Assembly (NCBI GenBank): GCA_003024175.1
Contig: MDYQ01000141.1
Coordinates: 1-64,000 of the forward strand
Direction of reading: 5' to 3'
Length of the DNA: 64,000 nucleotides
Source: Planoprotostelium fungivorum
Lineage: Eukaryota > Evosea > Variosea > Cavosteliida > Cavosteliaceae
Shown here piece by piece: positions 49,544 to 63,848 of the stretch. The notes below the pieces were generated by a model. The model was not told the origin of the DNA. It did no database searches and worked only from the letters and a program-made list of their open reading frames with translations. Made by a program: the position numbers and the translations under genes. How positions within the stretch are numbered: the stretch's first letter is position 1; every line of letters begins with the position of its first letter.

Positions 49544-51869
49544 ATGTCTGAGCCACATGCAGAGGCATCACCCAGTGTGGTAAGTCGATTGAATGATCCT
49601 GTATGAGTGTGGATGTCCGTTGAGTAGGTGATGTTGTATCAGGAAGAAGATGCAGAAGAGTTCGAGGCTGCCCCAGATGTCTCTGTAGTTCTTGACGCAG
49701 CAGCTGCTGTCGTTGAAGGTGAACAACTAGAAAGAAGCGCAGTTGAGTCGATCACCACATCTATTGCAGCACCTGTAGACGGTGTGGAGACACGTGCATC
49801 TAACGAGACAGAAGACAACATAGCAGGTGTGTTGTGTTATCTGAATGGATCAGCAATAATGTTTGAGAAATCATCTATCAACGGTGATGTGACAGCTTCT
49901 GCAGATCCATTATATGGAGAGCCATCCACGGGCAATGCCACGACAGACGGGCTAACCACCTCTACACACCTCAACGCAGACGAGTCCGTTCAACCATTCT
50001 CACATCCACCCATTCCAGTGAGACCACACATTCTCACCACCTCATCTCACCTCGAGCATCCACTCTCATCTCACCTCTACAGAACCCATTGCGCGGTGTC
50101 ACGCCAGACGTGATCACGAGTCGCTCCGATGATACAGAAGTCGAGAGGATCGCGAATCGATTGAATCGAGCCCTGGGAGGTATGAATGACAGCGTGACTC
50201 CTGCGAGAGAGAGGGTGGATACACCGGGCTCTTACGTCGATTGGTCTGACGGCAGCCGCTACGGTGAGAGCGCAGGAATGGCTGGCGTGGGCTCGCGTCC
50301 CATCACTTACGCGAGCAAATATAGAACGAAGACACCGTCGCGATTCCTACGGTGGCAGGTGAGACGATGTGATGACGATGCAAGGTGATTGACGGAAAGT
50401 CAGGACACGAATCGCCCGGGGTCTTCTGTGAGTCTCAACAGTTACGGAGTCGCTTCCGCTGCCGACAGCGGCCAAAACGGTGAGATCATCTCATCACGAA
50501 TCATCGTCTAATCACGCGTGAAGGTGACCCCACGATGGACGTCGCCATGACACGTGAATACCTCGTCACAGCCCTGAGAGAGTCCATCGCAGAGAGGGAC
50601 CAATTGACCGTAGAACACGCCACAGCGGAAGCCAGGCTCGTCGAACACTTCAAGACGCAGCAAGTGGACGATCTGTTGGGTACCATAGAGAGGACTGGCA
50701 CAGAACAAGAGAGGGTCGTGAAGACACTGCAGGAGCTCGATTTCCTCAACGAAGAACTGAAGAACATCCAATCGTATTACGATGCTACGGTGCAGGAGAT
50801 GAAGCAAAGATTGGAGGAGAAAGAGGTGGGAGAGAAGCAGAAACAGTGGTTGAATGAGTGGTGCAGTTCAAGGCGACAGAAGTGAAGGAGGCGTTCACTC
50901 TGTTCAAGAGAGAAATTGCAAAGACGGCGGAACACACGAAGACGGGAAGGTGTATCTCCCTCAGGGTGAGGGCGTGATTTATTTCATTTTATTTCGAACA
51001 TCGTGAATATCGACCATTTTGTAGCAAGTCGAATCGTTTGAGAGTGAAGAGGCGATGAAAGATGAAGAACTAGAGAGGACCCGACTCAAGAACATCAATC
51101 TCCGCAAACAATACAACACGCTGGAGAAATTATTAAGACACAAGGTGGGGCGATGCTGCTCTCCGCATGACGTGACAGTATCGCAGGAAGAGCTGAAGAA
51201 CGGGCTCCACTTGATCGACTTTGAGCAATTGAAGATCGAGAATCAAACGTTCACCGAGAAGATCGAAGAGAGGAACGAAGAGCTGCAAAAGTTGCGCAGG
51301 AAGATCACCAATACGGTCCACGTATTGACTCACATCAAGGAGAAGTTGCAGTACACGCAGGTTGGTCACGACAATGTGGCGATGCAGCAGCTGACATAGA
51401 ATGTAGACACAAAGTCTGGGTCTACGAGGTAGATTACACGATTTAGAGGATCAAGTGGTTAGGTGGGCGTCACAGATGATCCTCATCAACTCACATCATC
51501 GTTTATCATGACACTAGCTCATGTAAAAATTCATCACTTGTCATTCATCTGAACTCTCGTCACGAACACCTCTCATCGTCTACAGAGGTAGAGACCTTCT
51601 GGCACAGCGGAAACACGCCAGAGACCTCCTGCGACAAGAGAACAACGAACTCAAACAGAGAAGTGGTCTCATCGGTAGCAACGACCTGCTGAAGGATTTC
51701 GAAAACAAGAGGGTGAGAACGTCACACGATGCGATCATCACATGATTGATCGTGCGCTCAGAACGAACTGGTCGTTGCAAAGAAGAGGATGGAAGAGTTG
51801 AAGGCCATTCATCAGAAACTCATCGAAAAGACTATGAGCAGTTCGGTCCTTCGTGCCACGACGGCATGA
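49544..51869 (+). CDS. CCDC96/CFAP184-like ciliary coiled-coil protein
   Basis: Start MSEPHAEASPSV at 49544, then a long acidic, Ala/Ser/Thr-rich N-terminal half. The C-terminal half is coiled coil: REYLVTALRESIAERDQL, LDFLNEELKNIQSYYDATV, LKNINLRKQYNTLEKLLRHK. It then contains the strongly conserved DUF4201 block EELKNGLHLIDFEQLKIENQ followed by IEERNEELQKLRRKI and VLTHIKEKLQYT. The last exons read RKHARDLLRQENNELKQRSG and end VLRATTA at 51869. CCDC96 (with CCDC113) sits on axonemal doublets at the base of radial spoke 3, so its presence argues for a ciliated stage. The exon near 50830-50990 is less certain. It converges on cyclin C with about 70 bp between stops. Confidence 0.82.
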
Positions 51870-51938
51870 GATGGAATTCGGATTCTAAAGACGACGTCGT
51901 TGACAAAAGATGTGAATACAGAGAAGACCTCCTCTTTA

Positions 51939-53133
51939 TTAGAACCTCCCAGATATCCTCTGTTGTCCATAAGATGTGTTGTTGTGCATGGGATGACTCG
52001 TGTTCTGTGAACTTTTGGCGGGAATCCTGAAAATGAAATAAATCGAGATGAAATTCTTTTTAAAGATGCGAACCTGGCCAAGAGAGCAGATATGGGAGTC
52101 ATCAATGCCCTCTCCTTCTCCATCCTCTTAATGGACTCGTAATACTCTAACAGCTCGCTGCTGGCTGCCATCACCTCTCTCATCTCAACGTTCAACTCTG
52201 AAAACCAACCGCGTAAATCGACCTGCAGGAGTGAGGATCACGTTCGAGATATAGAGGATAGGTACCTCGCAGACGGTGCTGGCTATGTAGATGGCTGCAA
52301 GGGCGATGATGTAGGGAGAGCAGGTCAAAGATAGTTCTGTACAATAGGAATCATTCAGCAGGTTCCTGTCTTCGATCAGAAACTCCTTTTGAATTCTTCA
52401 CATGTATAGAAACGGATCATGTGAAGTGATGATGATGGAGACTCACCATGCCATGTCCATTGGTCCCTTTGATAATTTACAATCGGAGAGGTAATCGATG
52501 AGTGATCGATAAGGGTGATAGACGATGAGAAAAAACTGCAGGCACTCCAAGATGTAAAATTCACACATCAGAACATCATTCGTCGTGTAAGGCCACGTGT
52601 TGTCTAACTTCTTCATCTCTCCCGATATCTTATATGCTGGTGATTGAATCGAGCACTCTTCCACCTGCGAATGATATCATTGGATGTCGATGTGATGAAT
52701 GACGAACCTTGGAGGATATATACAGACAGGTGGGGGCGATTAAGAGTGGTGAATGGTCTTTAAAACTACATCTAAAGCGGTCATTAATGGGACACGACGA
52801 TTCGTCACACACTTGCTATAGAACCTCCGCATATAGACGATGGCACTCGCAATGACTCTTTGTCTTAGAAATAGCTTCTTCCCCAAGTTTTGTATCTCTG
52901 CAGGATGTTAATACATCGGAATCCGGATGATGATGTATCTCTAGATCACCCGTAACGAAATGCATCTTGATTCTCCTGATGTCTTCGCTCGTTAATTGCA
53001 GCTCCAACTTGTCTCTGAGGTTGGATGTCCTCTCTAATTCCTCTTTCGTTTTGAGTTGCTTCCTGATGCCATCAGGTGAATCATGCCATCGAACGACTCA
53101 CTGATGAGAGGATACCCAGAAGTTAGCGGCCAT
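51939..53133 (-). CDS. CCNC: Cyclin C (Mediator kinase module)
   Basis: Start MAANFWVSSHQ at 53133, the hallmark cyclin C N-terminus, followed after introns by a charged segment, the first cyclin fold (IAPTCLYISSKV), then NDVLMCEFYILECLQFFLIV followed by YHPYRSLIDYL (the YHPYRPL motif) and SPYIIALAAIYIAS in the second fold, and WFSELNVEMREV. The last splice gives a tail ending GQQRISGRF. The stop (51939-51941) overlaps AATAAA (51935-51940). Cyclin C partners CDK8 in the Mediator kinase module (established). Exons in the middle (52800-53060) are partly uncertain. Confidence 0.88.
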
Positions 53134-53507
53134 GATGTGAGAGAAGCGGATGTATGATCGCCGATTTTATTGAAAAAAATGGCTTTTACAACACGTGTTC
53201 ACTCCAGCATAAGTGCGAGCGATTGTTGGTACATAGGTGCAGACGATCAGACTATCATCCCTCCACTTCATCGATCATCCATCGATCTTGTATGACGGAT
53301 GAATGTCGTTGAATGTCTCAAACCATCGAGAAGATAATCCAACGAGTACCCATACAAAGTGGAGAGATGATCCAGATCTCTAAATGATTATCTCTCTTGC
53401 ATTCACACGATGAAGGCAGTTCACTGTGGAGATTAAATCAATACAATCCAATCTTTTATTTCGTTTTGCCCATCACAAACGCAAACGTCATCAACAATAA
53501 TCAAAAC
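53134..53507. promoter_or_regulatory. Divergent intergenic region (cyclin C / ADH3)
   Basis: 374 bp between divergent starts at 53133 and 53508. Nothing else is recognised. Confidence 0.3.
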
Positions 53508-55354
<1,847 letters not shown>

Positions 55355-56049
55355 AGAAGAGAAACCGAATAAACTTTCGTCTCTCTTTTGCATCATTTCA
55401 TCATCTTCACCACATCAACTCCTCTTCCATCATCTTCACCACATCAACTCCCTCTCCATCATCATCTTCACCGCATCGACTCCATTTTAGAAAATCCTCA
55501 CTCCCTCTATAGCAGGTCGCACTACATCTGACACCACACATTCCCCAGCAGGAAGTCACACAGAAGCGGGGTGTTAAGAAAAGCTCCTGCCCCTTACGTG
55601 GTTCAGCTTTGACTTTTCAACTTTTGAGCCTCGAACGTAACAACAAAGACAGTGCTTCTGTGCTAAGTGCATTAAGAAGACGAGTGTCCACAGCACAAGA
55701 CGAAAAACGAGGAAAATGCAGATAAGAAGGGCCCAGCGTGCCACTCTGCCTGCTACGTCGAGTAATGTTAGACGTCCCTTCGATCGCGCTGTCCTTATTG
55801 AATAGGAGGATTGGAGGATAAGGGGAGAAGTATGTCAAGCGTGTTGGTGTCTTTCCTCGAGACTTCCGATGAGGTGAGATAAGGAGTCATTTCCAGGAAC
55901 TACACTGAAATATACAGGAGACAGGGGGGTACGACATGCCATCATTCAAAAGAGGTCACCGCAAGGGACATCACGCTCAGACGATCACACTTAGAACGTA
56001 ACATCATCACAGAAACACACACGCACGACGCAAACGAAGTACGAATAGA
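55355..56049. other. Intergenic region with short tandem repeat
   Basis: 695 bp. Near 55390-55490 the word catcatcttcaccacatcaa recurs about three times (tandem, part of the ADH3 3' region). The rest, to 56049, shows no conserved ORF; a 73-codon minus-strand ORF at 55617-55838 is not convincing. Confidence 0.35.
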
Positions 56050-57182
56050 ATGGTAGAGATAGACATGCAATATGGAAGAGAGAGGAGCGCATCCGGAGCT
56101 GCCCCTGTGAAGGCGACATGTGAAAACCCCATCACGAGCCCCAAAGCGGAGAGACATCCTAGACACTGGCTGCTTAACTACAAGATTAAGAAGACGTTGG
56201 GAGAGGGCAACTTTGGAAAGGTGAAACTGGCCGTGAGAAAGAGTGATGGACAACAATTCGCTCTCAAGGTAAGTTGCTACGATCCATTTTCGATCACGGT
56301 TGATGGAATGACAGTTCATCGATCACGAGAAGCTGAAGAAGAGTCAATACTGGACAAAGTTCCAGAGGGAGATCGAGATCCACAAGACGATCGATCACCC
56401 TCACATCGTTAAGATGATAGAGGTCGTAGAGGCCCCCGAACACGGCTATACGTGCATCGTCCTCGAATATTTGGAGGGCATCGACCTCTTAGACTTTGTC
56501 TTGTCTCAGCCTGAGTCCAGATTGAACCCAACCACCGCAGGAAAGATCTTCGCACAGATCCTCTCTGCCGTCCGATACCTCCACAACAAGGGCATCGCCG
56601 TGAGTCATTCCATATCGCAGCTGTCCCATGCTCATTTCCAATCAGCATCGTGATCTCAAATTGGAGAACATCATGGTCGACCCTAACGGAGAGAACCCCA
56701 AGCTCATCGATTTCGGTCTCGCCAACCGATTCGAAGCCAACAAGCTCTTTAGAACCCCATGCGGCTCACCTTTCTACGCCGCCCCCGAAATACTCAAGCG
56801 TCAACCATACTATGGTCCTTCAAACGACATCTGGAGTCTGGGCGTCGTCCTGTACTGTGAGTCACTTGCATTACCATCGAGATGGTGTCTGATTCCATCA
56901 GCCATGATGACCGGAACGATACCATGGGCAGGAGAGAGCGGTCCAGAACAACTTCGCAACACCCTCTTCGGTAACTGGTTAGACAACGTCGTCATCCCTG
57001 TCCCCGTCAAACGCATCTTCATGCGATGCTTCACGGTCGATTACCAACTGAGAGCCACCATCCAAGAATTAGAGGCTGATCCCTGGGTGCAGCTGTCCAT
57101 GCCGGTTGTGAAGCCCAGGTCCAGGAGTCTGCTGAAGAGAATCAGCAGCGCTCTGCTGACTGCCAGGTCCGAAAAGATATAA
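56050..57182 (+). CDS. CAMK/SNF1-like Ser/Thr kinase
   Basis: Start MVEIDMQYGRERSASG, then the kinase domain with ALN/AMPK-like motifs: YKIKKTLGEGNFGKVKLAV, FALK (ATP Lys), HPHIVKMIEVVEAPEHGY, YLHNKGIAHRDLKLENIM, LIDFGLANRFEANKLFRTPC, GSPFYAAPEILKRQPYYGPS and IWSLGVVLYMMTGTIPW. The HRDLKLEN, DFG, and T-x-C-G-S-P-x-Y-x-A-P-E motifs are complete, so it should be active. The C-terminus is short and basic (RSRSLLKRISSALL) with no UBA or KA1 domain visible. This fits the SNF1/NUAK-like branch of CAMK kinases but not a specific member. It ends only 72 bp before the next gene. Confidence 0.85.
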
Positions 57183-57253
57183 AATGATTTATTATACGAT
57201 TTTATTCTTGTCGGGAAGATGTTTTGGCGGGAGGATTCAAATTCAAACCGACC

Positions 57254-60200
57254 ATGAGCACGCACGCGGAGTTCACATCATCTTCTACATCGATACCCTC
57301 TGTATCGCTTCTGGCCAATCCTTCAAAGTCTTTTCCTCAGGCAGTCGGTCGCGACTTCAAATTGAAAGACTTTGAGCAGAATGAGAGTGAGGATATCTTC
57401 ACGTGAGGTTCGATCTGACGCACGTTCAGACTCGAAGAATATAGAACTGCATGAGGGAGTCTTCATTGTAGAGAAAGCGAAGGTAATGTTCCGTATCACC
57501 TATCGAATCATCTCTGATATACCATGTTAGAAATCCATGAGAGACACCAGCACTTATGCCATCAAGATCGGCAGGATCCGTCAACCTCAATCATTGGACG
57601 ACGAGGCGTATCGAGAGCTGAGAATCATCCTCCGTCTCACGGCCCTCAGTGAGCAAGGAAAATGTCACAACTTTGTCAACAGTGAGTCTCCATTCCATCC
57701 GTCTCCATCTTCTCATGTCTAAATCAGTGCGAAACTGGAGCAAATGCAGAGGTCCCCTCGTCCTTCCCAAGACGAACACGTCATCAAAGACGATCGATTC
57801 GACCATGCCACAAGATGTCCATCAGTATCTCGTCTACACATTAGACTACGCCGATCACGACATGCTGTCCGTGAAGAACAGCCTGAGCCTCGGTGACTTT
57901 AAAGAGATCTTGTTCCAAGTACTGTATGCACTGCAGGCCGCACAGAGAGAGTGCCACTTTGTCCACAGGGATCTACATCTGAAAGTGAGAACGACTCTGC
58001 CTTTTCCTCTTCTTGCTTCATCAGTTTGATCGTTCGATCGTCATCACATGGAAACATCATCCACCATCATCTGATCTCCTGACATTCGAAATAGAATATC
58101 CTATTGTCTCCTTCTTCTACAACGATGGCCTACGGACATGAAGAGCACAACACCGTCTGGTACACTTCGAAATACGTCGTGAAGCTCGCAGATTTCGGTC
58201 TGTCACGCTTGATTCTCTACAACGGAGAGGTGATTCACAACCATCCACACCCTCCCAATTCCAGTCCCAATTCATCTCATTTCAATCCCGTTTCCATTCC
58301 ATTTCACTCAACGTAAACAGGTGGTAAACAACCCACAAGACAAGATGTCCCAAGTCTTCATCATGACAGACGACATCAACCACCTCAAACAGAGAATGGA
58401 TGCCATCAAGTTGACCGACCTCGCCGACCACCCGGACGCCGCCGCGTGGTATCACCTGAAGAAGTGCCTCGCAGAAGACATCTCTCCCGCGAAATTGGTC
58501 CACCATCCGTTCTTTCATTCTCTCAGAGTTCGACCCGACGGGTTCAACGTGAAAGGTGAGTCGGTGGAGGAGAAGGAGAGTGAAGGGAGCAGGTGTGAAG
58601 ATTGCGACATCAGATGGGAGGACAGATTGGGTGAAGGGGCACTGTCACTCGGTGGAGAGTGATATGACGCTGAAGGAGTGGGAAGAATTCAAGTTGAAAG
58701 GTGATCGATCGCGATGACTCATCCTCCATCGTGACATCTCAACATCACATCATCACTATCATCATCCATCACAACCCTTCTTCATGTCATCTCTTCATCA
58801 CCCCCCCATCGTGTCATTTCATCATCACCTCCTTCATCGTGTCATCTCTTCATCATCGACTCTTCATCATCACGACCTCACACCTCCACAGAATCCCTCT
58901 TACCCTCCGACGCCGTCTTAGAGGAGAGGCTCGTGACACCTCCACAGAGATTAGAGATAGATAACACCCCGACAAAGAAGAGACGCGCGTCTACAACTCC
59001 ACGCAAACCGAGGGCTCCCCAGCCGCCCAAAATTCTGAGCCGAACCTTCAAAGGTTACACTTTTGTCGTGACGGGAACGGAGAAGGAGGACACGACAAAT
59101 TGGGACGAGGGTGAGTGGTTCGATCATTTAAAGAGGGGGTGAAAGATGGGTGATAGGCTGATGATGAGTAGAGGAGGGAGGGAAGATGGTGGAAGTTTGT
59201 AAGAAGATCGTGCAGAACAGTGGAACGATCGCACACACTCTCTTGGCGCTGTCTACGGCCAGTCGGTGAGCGATGATGACTCATCCCATCTCATCTGATC
59301 AACTTCATCTCATCTCATGAATCTCGAAACAAATGGAAATTGTATCGAATCAAATCAGATCGAATTACATCAAATCAACTCGTGATGCATCTCATCTCAT
59401 GAGACATCATGACTGAAAGACAACAGAAAGAGAGGAGCGAAGATCATAGTGGTTGCCGACGGCCCCAGATTGACACCAAAATATCTCACTGCCATAGCTC
59501 TCGGCTTAGACATTGTCCACATCAACTGGATCGAACATTCCATCATCACGGGGGAGATGAGAGAGGTTACGCCTTACCGCCTTCCCATGGGATACTCTTA
59601 CGTAAAGGGAGAGTACGTGTATCGGTACGTAACTCGAAATTTCGACTCGAAGTGAATCGGCAGGGACGAGGTCTCGCCGCTGTTGGTGTTGGAAGACAAA
59701 GAGGCTGTGAGGGTGGATGTCATTCACACTGACGCGACGTCGTCGAAAGAAGATTGGAAGGATCTCGTGCGGTGAGTCACCATCTCGTGGATGATCGATA
59801 TCGTCTGACACTTGATCGACGTTCATCATCGGATGGACATCATCTGATCGACATCATCTGATCGACATCATCATCATCATCATCCAATCTCATCACCTCC
59901 TCATTCCAACATCCCTTCGTCTCTTCATCGCATCATCGAATCACCACCCACGATCTGATCATCATCATCAGATCGACCGGAGGCAAAACCGTCGATCGCC
60001 TTTTCTCCTCCACCGACGCACTCCACTACGTCTTCGTTGCTTCTCCGCCCGAAGACAACGTCAAGGCCGCCAGCCAGAGACGCAGAGTGCCCATAGTGAC
60101 TCCACAATGGCTGTTGGAATGCTTCATTCACGGTACGAGACACTTTGACTCGCAGATCGATTGGGTCGATCACGTGGAGAGACGAGCCGAACCAGAAGAA

Positions 60201-60465
60201 CATGTGAGTCATCACGATCGACATGATGATCATGATGATGGACGCAATGATGAGGAGCTGATGAAGATGACAGCCCAAGTATATGGACGTGAAGGTGGAG
60301 ATACCAGAGATGAAGGCCCTCTTTACGGAGGAGATCGTTCGCAAGGAAGAGACAGTCACGGTGGTGCACAGCGTGTCCGCCTTACAAGACGACGCCTCGT
60401 CCGGTCTCGATGAACAAGATGAAGACGATGACGATGAGCCCATGTCAAAGAGGGCCAGGGTGTAG
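57254..60465 (+). CDS. Protein kinase-tandem BRCT fusion
   Basis: Start MSTHAEFTSSSTSIPSVSLL. The N-lobe has TYAIKIGRI (ATP Lys) and EAYRELRIILRL (alpha-C Glu). The catalytic loop is CHFVHRDLHLKNILL, recalling haspin's HRDLHWGN, but the metal loop is a regular LADFGLSRL. The kinase C-lobe ends near 58550 (LVHHPFFHSLRVRPDG). In-frame splices carry the protein on: VK joins DWVKGHCHSVESDMTLK, then ESLLPSDAVLEERLVTPP, a basic linker (TPTKKRRASTTPRKPRAP), and BRCT1 starting ILSRTFKGYTFVVTG (59030). BRCT1 continues GAKIIVVADGP, LDIVHINWIEHSI. BRCT2 has GGKTVDRLF, VPIVTPQWLLECFIHGT. It ends KRARV at 60465. BRCT pairs bind phosphopeptides in DNA-damage signalling, so a nuclear checkpoint or chromatin kinase is a fair inference. 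Exons at 59110-59230 and 59640-59970 are less certain. Confidence 0.78.
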
Positions 60466-60926
60466 TCTCGTCTCACACCTCTACGATCATCTTCTTTGAA
60501 TAAAACGAAATGGTTCCAAAAATTTCCCCGCTGCAGACTACCCGGTACTACAGGAGTATGAGTCTAGCCGAGTTAGATACGAGTCCCTCGGGCCTGGCAT
60601 CCCCAATCACAGTCGACTGCCTTGCAGGTTGAAACAACACATATGACAACGCCGGCCGACTCTTTCGGTCATAAGCAGATCACTGCTTGATGATGACAAA
60701 GAAGAAGCTTCTTTTGATTATGGTGCGATCGAGCGAAGTCACGGATGATAGAGATCAACGAATGAAAGAACACTTCGTGGAGAGAGGATAGATCGTGCGA
60801 GGCTTCTCACACCTTCATCTTCTCTGGGATCGCTTCAAGTTGAAATTCAATTTTCAGAATTCCCCTTCGGCAAACGCGTGACACCTCACATCCATCGTCC
60901 GATCGAAAAACAGAACACGCAACAAC
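60466..60926. other. Intergenic region
   Basis: 461 bp. AATAAA at about 60498 fits the end of the kinase-BRCT gene. A GC-rich stretch at 60530-60640 was checked for a tRNA and shows no A/B box or cloverleaf. Nothing else is recognised. Confidence 0.35.
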
Positions 60927-63569
60927 ATGCCTGCAACACAGAGAATCAATATATGCCGTAACGGTAACATGAAAGATGGAAGGACCATTATGACCAGCGC
61001 GGGTGATTGGCAAGCATTCCTGAAAGCTGCCTCGAACAAATTCAAGATGAAGGCGAAGAGGGCGTTCACGAGTGGAGGATACGAGCTGACAGAGGAAGAA
61101 TGGAACAGTAATGCACCGACCGTGTCTGCTCTGTTGTCAGATGCAAAGTCGACCATCGTCGTATCTGATGGAAAAGACTTTGTTGGGTTCATCGTTTCGG
61201 CCACAGAGAAGGAACCAGAGATGATAGGTATAACATTTACACACGACAATCATTTTAATCTTGCATTCGATCTACCTGGTTCATCGCTTCATGTTACAAC
61301 TTGGCCTCTTTTGACACGAACACAGGAACATCAACAGAAAATGAAGACACAGATTCCTCTCTTCATTCCGCTCCAGTGACAATGAGAGTCCTCTCACACA
61401 AGACGGTCATCGAAGAAGAGGCAGTGAAACAACTAGAGGCTACATCGAAACTCCCTAATGTCATGTATGCAATCGGTATGCCCGATCTCCATCCTGGAAA
61501 AGGCTTCCCCATCGGTTCGGCTACTGCATCTCACTCAGTCTTCTATCCTCACCTGGGTGATCATCTGCAACATATCGACACCCACTCCCGTCATCTCATT
61601 CTTCCTTTCCATCTCTTCTCATCTTCTATATCGTCTCATGTTTCCATGAAGCATCATTCATCCATCACATCTCTTCCCTCTACAATCTGTCTTCTCGTCT
61701 TTGGTCTTTTTATCACATCCTCTCATCACTCTCATCTAATCGTCTAATGAAGAGCAGTCGGTTCAGATATCGGCTGCGGCATGACCCTGACGAAGACATC
61801 GATCAGAAAGAAGAACGTCAGACCTGTCAACATCGACAGGTGGGTGTCCAGACTGCACGGTTTAGAGGGCCCATGGGACGGAGGTGGGGAGAGTGATCAC
61901 GTGACCGAGATTGAATGAAGAAGATGTGAGAAGCTACGTAGAAGAGAAGGGAATGACTGGAGAGAACATCATGCAATCAAAAGAATTTGATAATCAGGTG
62001 AAAATAGAATCATCAAAACAAATTTCATTTGAACAAGAAGTGTTGATACAAAGATCATATCTTATGTCATACTTTTACACGAATGTAAAATGTCAGTTGA
62101 TCTACACATCTACATCATAAGAATAAAATAAAATAAATCCTGACGGAAAAAGATTGGTACCATCGGTGGAGGAAATCACTTTGCAGAGCTCCAAGAGATC
62201 GAATCTGTGTGCGTCGACTCCATCATCTACAACGAGACACTCACGATACATCAGTGTAGATCGAGAGACGTTCGAGCGATTGGGTATGGACGAAGAGTGT
62301 CTGTACCTCCTCGCTCATTCTGGCTCGCGTAGTCTAGGATATGCCATTCTCGATGAACACACGTCGAAATATGGACAGAAGGGTATCCGAAGTGGTGTGT
62401 ACATCTCATCGTCTCATGTTCACGATCGCGATCCACATGATGTCATGTCGTCATCGTAGACATCACCGTCACCACAATCGTCATCGTCTCCACATCATCA
62501 TCATCATCTCGATCGTCGATCGTCATCGGCGATCGGCAACGTGATCATCATCATGATCATCATCCGATGGTGATCGCGTTGAGTCAATCGACTGACACGA
62601 ACAAGGGAGTGAAGAGGCCAGAGATTACCTTGAGAAACACGATTACGCTGTCGATTGGGCCAAGATGAACAGAGAGATCATCTCGTTGAGATTTCTCTCT
62701 GCTCTGCAGGGATCTGGTGAATCTGGATTAGAAGAGGGTGAGAACGCACGCGATGCATCATCATCGATCATCATGACGCGACGATCGCGAGATGGTCTAT
62801 TCGATGACACGTGTGAAGACGACAACCCTCTATCATGATGATGATCATGATGATGATCGCGATGATGATCACCATGCTGACCATGACAGAGAGGGATGTC
62901 TTTATACCTAGAGGACCATTAGATCCATTGGGTGCCAATATTATCTTAGACATCGTACACAACTCTGTCGTCAAGAAGGGTGATATCTCATCCAATCCTC
63001 CCCGTTTTAAACCTTAAATCCAGACTTTATCCGAGACGACGGTACACTGCAACCCCTCTACCTCCACCGCAAGGGTGAGTTTCCCGCCAAAATCTTCCCG
63101 GAATCTTCTCACCCCGCGCAGGTGCTGCCCCCTCTGACGTGGGTCCAGTGGTCATCCCAGGCAGCCGTGGAGCTTTCAGCTACCTCGTCCTCCCATCCAC
63201 AACGGATGTTTCCCGCCAATTTTCCGCCTACAGTTTGGCCCACGGTGCTGGTAGAAAATGGGCCAGAGGAAAAGCACAGAACACGGGGAGAGGCCATGAG
63301 AAGACGGCAACTTCAAATCTGACGACGACATCGTTTGGAAGCAAGGTCATCTGTGAAGATGTAAACTTGTTGTTCGAAGAGCAGCCAGATGGTGAGATGG
63401 AGATGATGGATGGAGTTGACTTTTGGCAGCGTATAAAGAGATCACGTCCATCATCGACGACTTGGTCGAGCTCGAGTTGATCTCCGTGATTGCCATCTTG
63501 AAGCCCATCATTACATATAAGAGTGAGAAGAAGGTGCACGAACGGAAGACACTGAACGATAGACAGTGA
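60927..63569 (+). CDS. RtcB-family RNA ligase with N-terminal DCX-like domain
   Basis: Residues about 1-95 (MPATQRINICRNGNMKDG, then SAGDWQAFLKAASNKFKMKA, VVSDGKDFVGF) resemble a doublecortin-like ubiquitin fold. A Ser/Asp linker follows. The RtcB part has MRVLSHKTVIEEEAVKQL, MYAIGMPDLHPGKGFPIG, VGSDIGCGMTLTKTS (metal Asp and Cys), IGTIGGGNHFAELQEIESV (Asn/His), LLAHSGSRSLGYAI, and HRKGAAPSDVGPVVIPGSRG leading to SYLVLP and SLAHGAGRKWARG, whose His is the guanylylated residue. The layout is closest to the bacterial release-factor-H-coupled RtcB type, not the standard eukaryotic tRNA ligase RTCB/HSPC117 (my judgement from motifs). All catalytic residues are visible. RtcB joins 2',3'-cyclic phosphate or 3'-phosphate RNA to 5'-OH ends. 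The region 61895-62150 and the exon at 62860-63050 are less certain. Confidence 0.78.
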
Positions 63570-63848
63570 GAGCCACCTCTTATTCCTCTTGATGTCAATC
63601 ATCATTCGAGACCGGATCGAGACATCTCATCTCATACATCGAGAAGTCAACTCGAAGTCTTTAGTCCGTCAACGTCTGAATAAAGAGACGTCTGTCGTAA
63701 CCATCATGTGTCCTGTGATCGTCTCAACCGAGAAAGTAAACAGGTTGGCATAGATCTTTGTCCCTGGAGGAAGCCTTATAGAAATAATTTCTCCTTACGC
63801 ATCGCAAGAAACAACTGTGCCTGCAGTTTAAAACACCGGCCCAGCATC
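63570..63848. promoter_or_regulatory. Intergenic region upstream of the MFS gene
   Basis: 279 bp, no ORF of note. It presumably holds the MFS gene promoter. Confidence 0.3.

Noticed and set aside
60530-60640. Possible tRNA or small RNA in a GC-rich intergenic stretch
   Set aside because: No cloverleaf pairing or A/B box was found by eye on either strand.
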